A DNA stretch of 64,000 bases from UBA4732 sp963823075. Its GTDB lineage: Bacteria > Planctomycetota > Planctomycetia > Gemmatales > Gemmataceae. Shown one piece after another: positions 43,700 to 52,159 of the stretch. The notes under the pieces are model-generated. The model searched no databases, had not been told where the DNA came from, and was given only the letters and a program-made list of their open reading frames with translations. The stretch covers positions 124,001 to 188,000 of the forward strand of contig CAWGKE010000021.1 in NCBI GenBank assembly GCA_963823075.1, written 5' to 3'. The position numbers and the translations under genes were made by a program. Numbering within the stretch: position 1 is the first letter of the stretch; each line of letters starts with the position of its first letter.

Positions 43700-45325
43700 A
43701 TGAATCCGATTTCGCAAACCGGCCCCGCCTCGCCTCCCGCCGACGATGCGCCCGCGCTGGACCTGACCGGCCGCACCCTCGGCGATTACCACGTCCTCCG
43801 CCGCCTCGGCGAAGGCGGCATGGGGCAAGTCTACCTGGCCGAGCAGCTGTCGCTCAAGCGCAAGGTGGCCCTCAAGGTCCTCCGCGCCGACCTCGCCGCC
43901 AGCCCCACCTCGCTCCAGCGCTTCAAGGCCGAGGCCGAGGCCGTCGCCAAGGTGACGCACGCCAACATCATCCAGGTCTACGCCGTCGGCGAGCTCGACG
44001 GCCATCCCTTCATCGCCCTCGAATACGTCGAGGGCCGCAACCTCAAGGAGTTCGTATCCAAGAAGGGGCCGCCGGAATTGCTCCTCGCGCTCTCCATTAT
44101 GCGCCAGACCGCGGCCGCCCTGCAACGCGCCAGCGAGGCCGGCATCGTCCACCGCGACATCAAGCCCGAAAACATTCTTCTGACCAAAAAGGGAGAGGTC
44201 AAGGTGGCGGATTTCGGCCTGTCGCGCTGCCTCGACGCCGAGCGCCCGGCCCTGAACCTCACCCAGAGCGGCGTCACGATGGGCACGCCGCTGTACATGA
44301 GCCCCGAACAGGTCGAGGGCAAGCCGCTCGACGCCCGCACGGACATCTATTCGCTGGGAGTCACCAGCTATTTCATGCTGGCCGGTCAGCCGCCCTTCGA
44401 CGGCGCCACGGCGTTTGAAGTGGCCATGAAGCACGGCCGCGACGAGCCGCCGCCGCTGGCGTCGATCCGGCCCGACCTGCCCGAAAGCCTCTGCGCCGTC
44501 GTCCACAAGATGCTGGCCAAGGACCCCGCCCAGCGCCACCAGACCGGCCGCGAATTGATCCGCGACCTGGCCCGGGTGCGCGAGGGGCTGAGCGGCCAGA
44601 CGATGCTCGTTGCAAGGACCAGTTTCGCGGCCGACCCGGCCCCGGCGTCGTCGCCGTCGCTGCCAGCGGCGCCGGCGGCGACGACCGGCGCGATGCCGAA
44701 GCCTTCCCGCTGGGTGTGGGGGATCGTCGCGTTCGCGCTGAGCCTGGTCGCGGCCGTCGCGCTCGGCGGCGCCGCGGCCTGGGTGCGCCGGCAGGCCGTC
44801 GAGGCGCCGCCTACGCCCGCCGCCGCGAGCGCCGACGCCGGCGACGTGGACGACGACCTGCCGCTCAACGACGAGGAGCTGCGCAAGGTCGTGGATAAGT
44901 ACCTGCGGTCTCCCAACGCCGCGGACGTGTCGGTCGGGATGGGCCTGTGCCTGGACCTCGGGACGCGCTATCTGGACCAGCATCGGCTGGACGACGCGGA
45001 GAAGCTCTTCGAGAAACTGGACGGAATGCAGAACGTGCGGCCGTATCAGCTGCTCGGCCGGCTGGGGCGCGGCATCGTGCTGGCCCTGCGCGACCAGGCG
45101 GACGAGTCGAATCGGCTGTTCCGCGATGCGTTCACGGAGCCGTTGTTCAAAGACATTCAGAAGCGTTGGCAGGACGGCAAATTGCTTGGCCCCGACGTGG
45201 GCAAGATGTGGACGAACCCGAAATTCCGCTTCTGGCTCGCACAGGCGGCTTCCTACAACACCCGCAACGGGACGGAGGTCCCGCCGGCGTTGAAGTGGTT
45301 GTCCGAGCCGCACCCGCGTCCGTGA
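43700..45325 (+). CDS. Membrane Ser/Thr protein kinase
   Basis: 541 aa. The kinase domain (~32-300) has RRLGEGGMGQVYLAEQ, the ATP lysine in VALKVLRAD, HRDIKPENILL, DFGLSRC and YMSPEQVEG. A membrane helix (WVWGIVAFALSLVAAVALGGAA) separates it from a ~170-residue outer domain with DDLPLNDEELRKVVDKYL and a TPR-like LDDAEKLFEKLDG. The ATG at 43700 was taken over a GTG 27 nt earlier. All catalytic residues are present. Confidence 0.9.
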   Translation: MNPISQTGPASPPADDAPALDLTGRTLGDYHVLRRLGEGGMGQVYLAEQLSLKRKVALKVLRADLAASPTSLQRFKAEAEAVAKVTHANIIQVYAVGELDGHPFIALEYVEGRNLKEFVSKKGPPELLLALSIMRQTAAALQRASEAGIVHRDIKPENILLTKKGEVKVADFGLSRCLDAERPALNLTQSGVTMGTPLYMSPEQVEGKPLDARTDIYSLGVTSYFMLAGQPPFDGATAFEVAMKHGRDEPPPLASIRPDLPESLCAVVHKMLAKDPAQRHQTGRELIRDLARVREGLSGQTMLVARTSFAADPAPASSPSLPAAPAATTGAMPKPSRWVWGIVAFALSLVAAVALGGAAAWVRRQAVEAPPTPAAASADAGDVDDDLPLNDEELRKVVDKYLRSPNAADVSVGMGLCLDLGTRYLDQHRLDDAEKLFEKLDGMQNVRPYQLLGRLGRGIVLALRDQADESNRLFRDAFTEPLFKDIQKRWQDGKLLGPDVGKMWTNPKFRFWLAQAASYNTRNGTEVPPALKWLSEPHPRP

Positions 45326-45360
45326 ACCGTTGCCGCGTGGAATCGTTTAGAATCCGTACC

Positions 45361-45417
45361 GGAAGGGGGCGGGGAGACCCCGCCCCTGCCGTAGGGGCGG
45401 GGTCTCCCCGCCCTTCC
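45361..45417. repeat. GC-rich palindrome after the kinase gene
   Basis: GGAAGGGGGCGGGGAGACCC (from 45361) pairs with GGGTCTCCCCGCCCTTCC (to 45417), arms ~27 bp and a very small loop. It may terminate the kinase transcript. The inner GTAGGGGCGGGG recurs at ~35992. Confidence 0.7.
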
Positions 45418-45440
45418 GCGATAGGAATTGGCCGTAGCGC

Positions 45441-45557
45441 AGGCCCGACATTCCGGCGAAGCTGGCGGAGGTGATCCACAAGGCGCACAGCCGGAAACCG
45501 GAGGACCGATACCCGGACGTCACGCCGTTCCGGCAGGAACTGAAGCGGTTTGCGTGA
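45441..45557 (+). pseudogene. Remnant of a Ser/Thr kinase C-lobe
   Basis: RPDIPAKLAEVIHKAHSRKP, then EDRYPDVTPFRQELKRFA and a TGA. This is the last helix pair of a Hanks kinase domain (AxVIxKALxKxPxDRY pattern). No upstream kinase part remains in this frame, so it is a 38-codon leftover of a second kinase gene. Confidence 0.7.
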
Positions 45558-45583
45558 GGCGGTTTGCCTTCTCCGGCGGCATT

Positions 45584-46511
45584 CTAACCCGGCGCCCACA
45601 GCCGGCGCACCTCGTCCGGGCTGGCCGCGGTTTCCAGCGCTTTGAGGATCGCCTGCAATTTCTCTTCTTCGTAAATCTCCTGCATCTCGGGCATCAGCCG
45701 CAGTCCCTCTTCGCCGAACCGCACCCGCAACAGCGATTCGATGCCCATGCGCAGTCCCCGACATTGCCCAAGGCGCTCAATGCTTGTGACGAACGGCATA
45801 CGTCTCTCCTCTTGTATCTTGTGCATGTCCTGCCAAATCATGTTGTTCAGCGCCGGCGGCAGCACCATCATCCAGTCGATGAGGCGGAACAGCTCCCGCA
45901 CGTCCTTCGGGCTGAAGCCGCGTTCGTACAGGCCGCGCACCAGACGGAGCTTCCAGGCGTGCCGGCCGGCGGGGTCGCCGTGCGTCTGCCGCGCCTTCAG
46001 GTGCGCCAGCACCACCTGCGCGAACGGGTTGACGCTCGCCTCCAGCACGGCCTCGTGCGCCGCCAGGTCCAGCAGCTTCACCGCCGGGAAGCGGAGGCCG
46101 GCCTCGCAGCCGAACAGGCTGCTGCGGAAGTCCGTCGGCCGCCAGGCGGGGTCATCGTCGGCCAGTACAGCGAGGCTGGCTACCGGCCTATTGTACCTGT
46201 CGAAGACGCGGTAATTATAGACGTACATGCGCCTCGGGAACTCCGCGTCGCGCGCCGTCTGCACTTCGACGTGGACCAGAACCCAGCACTCGGCCCCGTC
46301 CGTCGTCCACACCTTGACGAGCTTATCGACGTAACGCCGGCCGACCTCGGCCTCGCGCACCACCTGCTGGAACTCCTTGTCCAGCGACTCGTAGCCGCGC
46401 GACCAGTCGATGCGCCGGTGGACCTCCGGGAACAGCAGCGCCAAAAACGGCTCGAAGTAAGCGTCCAGCGCTTCCTTCCACGGGCTGTCGTAGTCGGTGG
46501 ATATTGGGCAT
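45584..46511 (-). CDS. Rpn-family PD-(D/E)XK nuclease / transposase-like protein (frameshift near start)
   Basis: About 309 aa. STDYDSPWKEALDAYFEPF, then DWSRGYESLDKEFQQVVREAE, VDKLVKVWTTDGAECWVLVHVEVQ (split as VDKLVKVW and WVLVHVEVQ) and RMYVYNYRVFDRYNRPV. The E-x-Q in VHVEVQ and the preceding Asp fit the nuclease core of the recombination-promoting nuclease family. The ATG MPNI is one frame off from the STDYDSP continuation, suggesting a small indel near 46497. The C-terminus is coiled coil (EEEKLQAILKALE). Confidence 0.75.
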
Positions 46512-46538
46512 CTCCCTTTGACACAAGATTGCCGAGGA

Positions 46539-46619
46539 TTAAGGATGCCAGGTGACGTCTTTCAGAACGTCCCGTTCGTAGATCCTCATCGCGTCGGCGA
46601 TCCGGGTTTTGAGTGGTTC
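46539..46619 (-). pseudogene. C-terminal piece of an IS-interrupted HEPN-type gene
   Basis: Encodes …EPLKTRIADAMRIYERDVLKDVTWHP and a TAA. Removing the IS66 copy and one 8-bp duplication joins it in frame to the piece at 48086-48284. Confidence 0.75.
46612..46619. repeat. 8-bp target duplication of IS66 copy 1 (left)
   Basis: AGTGGTTC, repeated exactly at 48086-48093 on the other side of the element. IS66-family elements make 8-bp duplications. Confidence 0.95.
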
Positions 46620-48085
46620 GTAACCGTCCAGCGGAATTCGCAAAGCAGCGCAGCTGCGCCGAGAGCCGACTGCTAAAATCGTGGCATGGACGCTTCCGTG
46701 TGCCCGGGATGCTGCGAACGCGATAGGCGCATCGCCGAGTTGGAACGCCGCGTCGCCGAGTTGGAAGCCCGACTCGGCACCAACAGTTCCAACTCCTCGC
46801 TGCCGCCGTCCGCCAATCCCCCCGGCGCACCCAAGCCGGTCCAGAAAAAGAAGTCCAAACGTCCAGCCGGCGGACAACTGGGCCATCCCCCGCAGCTGCG
46901 GCGGTTGCTTCCCGCCGAGCGGGTCAACCATTTCAAGCACTTGGTCCCCAAGCGGTGTGAGCGCTGTGCCGCGGCCCTGCCCGCCCAGCCCTCGCCGGGC
47001 GATCCCGAGCCCACCCGCTTCCAAACCATCGAACTGCCCCCGGTCATAGCCGAGGTCACCGAGTACCAGGGCCACGCCCGCACCTGCCCCTGCTGCGGCC
47101 ACCGGACGCATGCGGTCATCCCGGCGGCGGTTCGCGCCCACAGTGTCGGGCCGCGGCTGACCGGCACGCTGTCCTACTTCTCCGGCTGTCACGGCCTGAG
47201 CAAGCGCGGCGTCGAGGAGATCGCCGACGCGGTCTTCGACGCCCCGATCGCCTTGGGCACGGTCTGCAACCTCGAGCAAGAAGTCGGCGCCGCCCTGGAG
47301 ACGGCCCACCAGGAGGCGGTGGCGGCGGTGCGCCAGGCGGCGGTCAAGAACGCCGACGAGACCAGTTGGAAACTCGCGGGGGCGTTGTGCTGGCTGTGGG
47401 CGGCGGCCACCACCCGGGTGGTGGCCTTCGTGATCCACGCCCGCCGAAGCGCGGCGGGCCTGACGGCGATCCTGGGCCTGGAGATCCTGGGGATCCTGTG
47501 CAGCGACCGCTGGGGCCCGTACAACCGGGTGCCGCCCCAGCGGCGGCAGATCTGCTGGGCGCACCTGAAACGGGATTTCCAGAAGATCATCGACCGGGGC
47601 GGCCCCGAAGAGTGGGTCGGACGGGAGGGGCGGCGACTGGTCAGGAAGGTCTTCGCCGCGTGGCACGGGTTCCGGGACGGACAGGTCACGCGGGCACAAC
47701 TGGAAGCGCGGCTGGCCCCGGTGATGCGACGGATGAACCGGGTGCTGCTGGAAGGCGCGATCCTCGGCGCCGACCCAACGGTGGTGCGGTTCTGCGAGAA
47801 CGTGCTGGCGTTGGAGCCTGCGCTGTGGACGTTCGTGACGACGGAGGGAGTGGAGCCGACGAACAACCACGTGGAACGACTGCTGCGTCGGGCGGTGCTG
47901 TGGCGCAGGCGGAGTTTCGGCTGCTGGAGTGGGAACGGCTGTCGCTTCGTCGAGCGGATTCTGACCGTGGTGCAAACCCGGCGGTTGCAGGCGAAGAATG
48001 TCCTGGATTACCTGCATGAGGCTGTCCTCGCCCATCGCACCGGCCAACCCTGCCCCTCACTGCTCTCGTAGCGTTGAACGATTAC
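46620..48085 (+). mobile_element. IS66-family insertion sequence, copy 1 (1466 bp)
   Basis: Ends GTAACCGTCCAGCGG (left) and, as complement, GTAATCGTTCAACGC (right), 12 of 15 identical and with the GTAA tip characteristic of IS66. It carries one transposase gene and no tnpA/tnpB, as in the ISBst12-like subgroup. The 8-bp duplication AGTGGTTC on both sides shows a simple insertion, here into a HEPN-type gene. Confidence 0.95.
46686..48071 (+). CDS. tnpC: IS66-family transposase (copy 1)
   Basis: 461 aa. An N-terminal coiled coil and Ser-rich linker (RIAELERRVAELEARL, NSSNSSLPPSANPPG) is followed by a zinc finger (CERC … CPCCGHRTHA). The DDE catalytic core has Asp in KNADETSW, Asp in LCSDRWGPYN and Glu in TNNHVERLLR. 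The amino acid sequence is identical to copy 2. All catalytic residues are intact, so it could be active. Confidence 0.95.
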   Translation: MDASVCPGCCERDRRIAELERRVAELEARLGTNSSNSSLPPSANPPGAPKPVQKKKSKRPAGGQLGHPPQLRRLLPAERVNHFKHLVPKRCERCAAALPAQPSPGDPEPTRFQTIELPPVIAEVTEYQGHARTCPCCGHRTHAVIPAAVRAHSVGPRLTGTLSYFSGCHGLSKRGVEEIADAVFDAPIALGTVCNLEQEVGAALETAHQEAVAAVRQAAVKNADETSWKLAGALCWLWAAATTRVVAFVIHARRSAAGLTAILGLEILGILCSDRWGPYNRVPPQRRQICWAHLKRDFQKIIDRGGPEEWVGREGRRLVRKVFAAWHGFRDGQVTRAQLEARLAPVMRRMNRVLLEGAILGADPTVVRFCENVLALEPALWTFVTTEGVEPTNNHVERLLRRAVLWRRRSFGCWSGNGCRFVERILTVVQTRRLQAKNVLDYLHEAVLAHRTGQPCPSLLS

Positions 48086-48284
48086 AGTGGTTCTTGGGCC
48101 GCGGCGTCGAGCGCCTGTAGGACTTGGCGAGCGTTCTGCACCTGACTCAACGCCGTGGCTTGCAGCAAAGGGCGATCGACATCGTAATCCGCATGATTGC
48201 GCAGTCGCCGCAACACGTTGAGGTCCGCTCCCGCTTGTTGGACAACGGCGTCGCCGGAGTTGCACAAACGCAACCACAGGTAAG
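48086..48284 (-). pseudogene. Middle piece of an IS-interrupted HEPN-type gene
   Basis: YLWLRLCNSGDAVVQQAGADL, then VLRRLRNHADYDVDRPL and VQNARQVLQALDAAAQEPL. RNHADYD is the HEPN signature region (RNxADY). The N-terminal half, normally with an SRAYYAAF helix, is missing because IS66 copy 2 begins at 48285. IS66 copy 1 separates this piece from its own C-terminus at 46539-46619. Confidence 0.75.
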
Positions 48285-49750
48285 GTAATCGTTCAACGCT
48301 ACGAGAGCAGTGAGGGGCAGGGTTGGCCGGTGCGATGGGCGAGGACAGCCTCATGCAGGTAATCCAGGACATTCTTCGCCTGCAACCGCCGGGTTTGCAC
48401 CACGGTCAGAATCCGCTCGACGAAGCGACAGCCGTTCCCACTCCAGCAGCCGAAACTCCGCCTGCGCCACAGCACCGCCCGACGCAGCAGTCGTTCCACG
48501 TGGTTGTTCGTCGGCTCCACTCCCTCCGTCGTCACGAACGTCCACAGCGCAGGCTCCAACGCCAGCACGTTCTCGCAGAACCGCACCACCGTTGGGTCGG
48601 CGCCGAGGATCGCGCCTTCCAGCAGCACCCGGTTCATCCGTCGCATCACCGGGGCCAGCCGCGCTTCCAGTTGTGCCCGCGTGACCTGTCCGTCCCGGAA
48701 CCCGTGCCACGCGGCGAAGACCTTCCTGACCAGTCGCCGCCCCTCCCGTCCGACCCACTCTTCGGGGCCGCCCCGGTCGATGATCTTCTGGAAATCCCGT
48801 TTCAGGTGCGCCCAGCAGATCTGCCGCCGCTGGGGCGGCACCCGGTTGTACGGGCCCCAGCGGTCGCTGCACAGGATCCCCAGGATCTCCAGGCCCAGGA
48901 TCGCCGTCAGGCCCGCCGCGCTTCGGCGGGCGTGGATCACGAAGGCCACCACCCGGGTGGTGGCCGCCGCCCACAGCCAGCACAACGCCCCCGCGAGTTT
49001 CCAACTGGTCTCGTCGGCGTTCTTGACCGCCGCCTGGCGCACCGCCGCCACCGCCTCCTGGTGGGCCGTCTCCAGGGCGGCGCCGACTTCTTGCTCGAGG
49101 TTGCAGACCGTGCCCAAGGCGATCGGGGCGTCGAAGACCGCGTCGGCGATCTCCTCGACGCCGCGCTTGCTCAGGCCGTGACAGCCGGAGAAGTAGGACA
49201 GCGTGCCGGTCAGCCGCGGCCCGACACTGTGGGCGCGAACCGCCGCCGGGATGACCGCATGCGTCCGGTGGCCGCAGCAGGGGCAGGTGCGGGCGTGGCC
49301 CTGGTACTCGGTGACCTCGGCTATGACCGGGGGCAGTTCGATGGTTTGGAAGCGGGTGGGCTCGGGATCGCCCGGCGAGGGCTGGGCGGGCAGGGCCGCG
49401 GCACAGCGCTCACACCGCTTGGGGACCAAGTGCTTGAAATGGTTGACCCGCTCGGCGGGAAGCAACCGCCGCAGCTGCGGGGGATGGCCCAGTTGTCCGC
49501 CGGCTGGACGTTTGGACTTCTTTTTCTGGACCGGCTTGGGTGCGCCGGGGGGATTGGCGGACGGCGGCAGCGAGGAGTTGGAACTGTTGGTGCCGAGTCG
49601 GGCTTCCAACTCGGCGACGCGGCGTTCCAACTCGGCGATGCGCCTATCGCGTTCGCAGCATCCCGGGCACACGGAAGCGTCCATGCCACGATTTTAGCAG
49701 TCGGCTCTCGGCGCAGCTGCGCTGCTTTGCGAATTCCGCTGGACGGTTAC
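48285..49750 (-). mobile_element. IS66-family insertion sequence, copy 2 (1466 bp, inverted)
   Basis: Same length, ends and transposase as copy 1 but in the opposite orientation. The two 3' ends face each other across 199 bp. The flanking octamers differ (CAGGTAAG at 48277-48284, CTCCCAAC at 49751-49758), and one side is the HEPN gene while the other is an IS5-type transposase. It therefore lacks a target duplication and has probably been involved in a deletion or rearrangement. Confidence 0.95.
48299..49684 (-). CDS. tnpC: IS66-family transposase (copy 2)
   Basis: 461 aa, identical to the copy 1 product, with the same zinc finger and DDE residues (NADETSW, SDRWGPYN, NNHVERLL). Identity suggests very recent duplication or ongoing gene conversion between the two inverted copies. 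Confidence 0.95.
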   Translation of the reverse strand: MDASVCPGCCERDRRIAELERRVAELEARLGTNSSNSSLPPSANPPGAPKPVQKKKSKRPAGGQLGHPPQLRRLLPAERVNHFKHLVPKRCERCAAALPAQPSPGDPEPTRFQTIELPPVIAEVTEYQGHARTCPCCGHRTHAVIPAAVRAHSVGPRLTGTLSYFSGCHGLSKRGVEEIADAVFDAPIALGTVCNLEQEVGAALETAHQEAVAAVRQAAVKNADETSWKLAGALCWLWAAATTRVVAFVIHARRSAAGLTAILGLEILGILCSDRWGPYNRVPPQRRQICWAHLKRDFQKIIDRGGPEEWVGREGRRLVRKVFAAWHGFRDGQVTRAQLEARLAPVMRRMNRVLLEGAILGADPTVVRFCENVLALEPALWTFVTTEGVEPTNNHVERLLRRAVLWRRRSFGCWSGNGCRFVERILTVVQTRRLQAKNVLDYLHEAVLAHRTGQPCPSLLS

Positions 49751-49909
49751 CTCCCAACGACAGCCCGTCGCCAGGACGAACCAGAGGACCTTCAGCACGA
49801 CGCGGTGGCTGACGCACGGCCGGCCGCCTGTCGGCCCGACGGGCTGCTCAGGCGGCAAGTGATGAGCGGCCAACTTGAAGAACGCAGCCGGCATACGGGC
49901 AACAGCCAT
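49751..49909 (-). pseudogene. N-terminal fragment of an IS5-type transposase
   Basis: MAVARMPAAFFKLAAHHLPP, then VSHRVVLKVLWFVLATGCRWE, the typical N-terminal (DUF4096-like) region of IS5-family transposases. It is cut after CRWE by the end of IS66 copy 2, and its C-terminal part is not found in the window. Confidence 0.75.
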
Positions 49910-49987
49910 GACAGGTGCCTCCTTCCACGGAAGGGCCTCCTGTCAGCGGTTCAACTCTCGTGCCGGAGGTTTTGTTAGAGCCTCTTA

Positions 49988-50065
49988 GAGCCTATCCCAA
50001 AACCGTCGAAACATCACCAATTTGACGAGAATCGTCATGATCGACGGTGGTTTTGGGATAGGCTT
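49988..50065. mobile_element. 78-bp MITE, copy B
   Basis: Exact reverse complement of copy A (35809-35886). Flanked by TTA on both sides (49985-49987 and 50066-50068). Terminal inverted repeat AGCCTATCCCAAAACC. It lies ~75 bp from the IS5-type transposase fragment, whose family could supply the transposase, and 114 bp before lnt. Confidence 0.92.
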
Positions 50066-50181
50066 TTAGCAAGACTGGGAGGGAAACCACGCAAAAACTG
50101 CTCTCCCCCTTTTCCCCCGAAATCCGCGATACTGAGGGAAGGAGCGCCCGCGCCGCGCACAGGATAAGGAACCTCCGACGC

Positions 50182-52074
50182 ATGGACAGTCCGACCCCGT
50201 CGGCGACGGCCATCGCCGCCTCGCCAGTCCCGAAGCCGGCCGCATCCGTCGCCCCAGCCCGGCGCGGCCCCCGCGCCCGCTTCCTGCTGCTCGCGGCCCT
50301 GGCGACGGCCGGCCTCCTCTGGCTCTCCTATTTCCCGGTGAACTGCGGCTGGCTCGCCTGGTTCGCTCTGGTCCCGCTGTTGGTTCTGGTCCGCGCAACG
50401 GGCCGGCCGCGGCTCGTCTACCTTTGCGCCTGGGTCGGCGGACTGGCGTTCTACCTGCCGGCCCTGCAATGGATGCGCGTCGCTGACCCCCGCATGTACT
50501 TCACCTGGATCGTCGTGGCCCTCTACTGTTCTCTGTATTTCCCACTCGCCATCCTTGTTGTCCGTTATATCGACCGTGGCACGCGCTTGCCGCTGGCTCT
50601 GACGCTGCCCGTCGTGTGGACCGCCCTGGAGTTCTTCCGCTCCTGGTTCGCAAGCGGGTTCTCGTGGTACCTCATCGGCCACACGCAGCACGATTTTCTG
50701 ACGATTATTCAGATCGCCGATATCACCGGAGCCTACGGCGTCAGTTTCCTCGTCGTCGCCGTCAACGCCGTGCTGTTCGAGGCGCTGTACCGATGGGAGT
50801 GGTTCCGCACGCGGTTCGCTGGGCCGGACGCGCCCGCAGCCCGGCGGCCGGCCGCGCTGGCGGTCCAGGCCGGCGTTGTGGCGGCGGCCCTGGTGGGCGC
50901 GATCGTCTATGGCGAATGGCGGCTGGGCCAGGACGCCTTCACGCCGGGGCCGACCGTCGCCCTGGTGCAGGGCAGCGTGCCGCAGCAGATCCGCAACAAC
51001 ATGGTCCAGTTGATGGCCAGCCACTACTTCGCCCTGTGCGACCTGGCGGCGCAGCAGGACCCCAAGCCCCATCTGATCGTCTGGCCGGAAACCAGCTATC
51101 CCGGCGCCTGGTACGACACCGCCGCCGACGCTCCGAAGCCGGCCCCGGACGGCTGGGACGACGACGTGCAGAAATGCCGATCCCGGCTCGCGGACGTCAT
51201 CCGTCCCTGGGGGACCGCCGTGCTGCTCGGCCTGGATTCCGGCGTCTTCGAGGCCGACGGCCATACGCACGTCTACAACTCGGCGCTGCTCCTCAACCCC
51301 GAGGGTCGGGCGCTCGGCCGCTACGACAAGATCCATTGCGTCCCGTTCGGGGAGTACGTGCCGTTCCGCGAGTGGTTGCCGTGGATGCGCGTCTTCGCCC
51401 CCTATGACTTCGACTACAGCGTGACGCCCGGCCGGAACGAGACGCGGTTTCTCCTCGAAAGCGATTCGGATCATCGCTTTTCGTTTGGCGTCGCCATTTG
51501 CTACGAGGACACCGACGCCGATCGGACGCGGCCCTACGCCGGCGGCGATGGCGGCCAGGCGGTCGATTTCCTGCTCAACACGTCCAACGACGGCTGGTTC
51601 GACGGCACGAGCGAACACGACGAGCACCTGGCGATCTGCCGCTTCCGGGCCATCGAATGCCGCCGCAGCGTCGCCCGCGCCGTCAACATGGGCGTCTCCG
51701 CGCTGATCGACCCCGACGGCCGGGTCCTGGCGCCGCGGCCGATCGAGGGGACGGAATGGGACCGGGCCGGCGTCCGCACCACGATCATGGCGCGCCTCGC
51801 CGGCCTTCACGACGCCGACGACCTCCGGGCCAGCCTCGATCTGTTCCCCACCGATCACAGGGCCGCTGTGTGGCGGGTGGCGCCGGGCGAGAGCTTGCCG
51901 GCGGCGCGGTGGGCGGAATACAAAAAGACGCCGTGCGTTCTTCTGGCCGACGTGCCCATCGACCACCGCGGCAGCCTCTACTCCCGGTGGGGCGACTGGC
52001 TGGCCTGGGGCTGCTGGCTTCTGCTCGGCGCGGGTGTCGTGTTGGCGTTCGTCCGCGGCCAGCCGATCCTATAA
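50182..52074 (+). CDS. lnt: Apolipoprotein N-acyltransferase
   Basis: 630 aa inner-membrane enzyme that adds the third acyl chain to lipoproteins. About six N-terminal helices (FLLLAALATAGLLWLSYF, WLAWFALVPLLVLV and others) precede a nitrilase-like domain with the triad Glu in WPETSYPG, Lys in RYDKIHCVPFGEYVP and Cys in AICYEDTD. A C-terminal helix (WGCWLLLGAGVVLAF) closes the protein. It is longer than Proteobacterial Lnt (~510 aa), mainly from a periplasmic insertion (DPDG … DLFPTDHRAAVW). Confidence 0.93.
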   Translation: MDSPTPSATAIAASPVPKPAASVAPARRGPRARFLLLAALATAGLLWLSYFPVNCGWLAWFALVPLLVLVRATGRPRLVYLCAWVGGLAFYLPALQWMRVADPRMYFTWIVVALYCSLYFPLAILVVRYIDRGTRLPLALTLPVVWTALEFFRSWFASGFSWYLIGHTQHDFLTIIQIADITGAYGVSFLVVAVNAVLFEALYRWEWFRTRFAGPDAPAARRPAALAVQAGVVAAALVGAIVYGEWRLGQDAFTPGPTVALVQGSVPQQIRNNMVQLMASHYFALCDLAAQQDPKPHLIVWPETSYPGAWYDTAADAPKPAPDGWDDDVQKCRSRLADVIRPWGTAVLLGLDSGVFEADGHTHVYNSALLLNPEGRALGRYDKIHCVPFGEYVPFREWLPWMRVFAPYDFDYSVTPGRNETRFLLESDSDHRFSFGVAICYEDTDADRTRPYAGGDGGQAVDFLLNTSNDGWFDGTSEHDEHLAICRFRAIECRRSVARAVNMGVSALIDPDGRVLAPRPIEGTEWDRAGVRTTIMARLAGLHDADDLRASLDLFPTDHRAAVWRVAPGESLPAARWAEYKKTPCVLLADVPIDHRGSLYSRWGDWLAWGCWLLLGAGVVLAFVRGQPIL

Positions 52075-52082
52075 GCCGTGTG

Positions 52083-52143
52083 GTTAGCCGCGACGCGGAG
52101 CGGAGCGCTTGGGAGAAGCGCTCCGCTCCGCGTCGCGGCTAAC
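52083..52143. repeat. 28-bp-arm palindrome between lnt and the hydrolase gene
   Basis: GTTAGCCGCGACGCGGAGCG… (52083-52110) and its complement (52116-52143) around GGGAG. It starts 9 nt after the lnt stop and ends 17 nt before the GTG start of the next gene. Probably a terminator-like or mobile palindrome; no T-run follows. Confidence 0.85.
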
Positions 52144-52159
52144 CGCACCCCGTGCCACC

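Noticed and set aside
46539..48047. Long minus-strand frame through IS66 copy 1
   Set aside because: Antisense of the transposase; only its last codons, outside the IS, belong to a real protein (the HEPN remnant).
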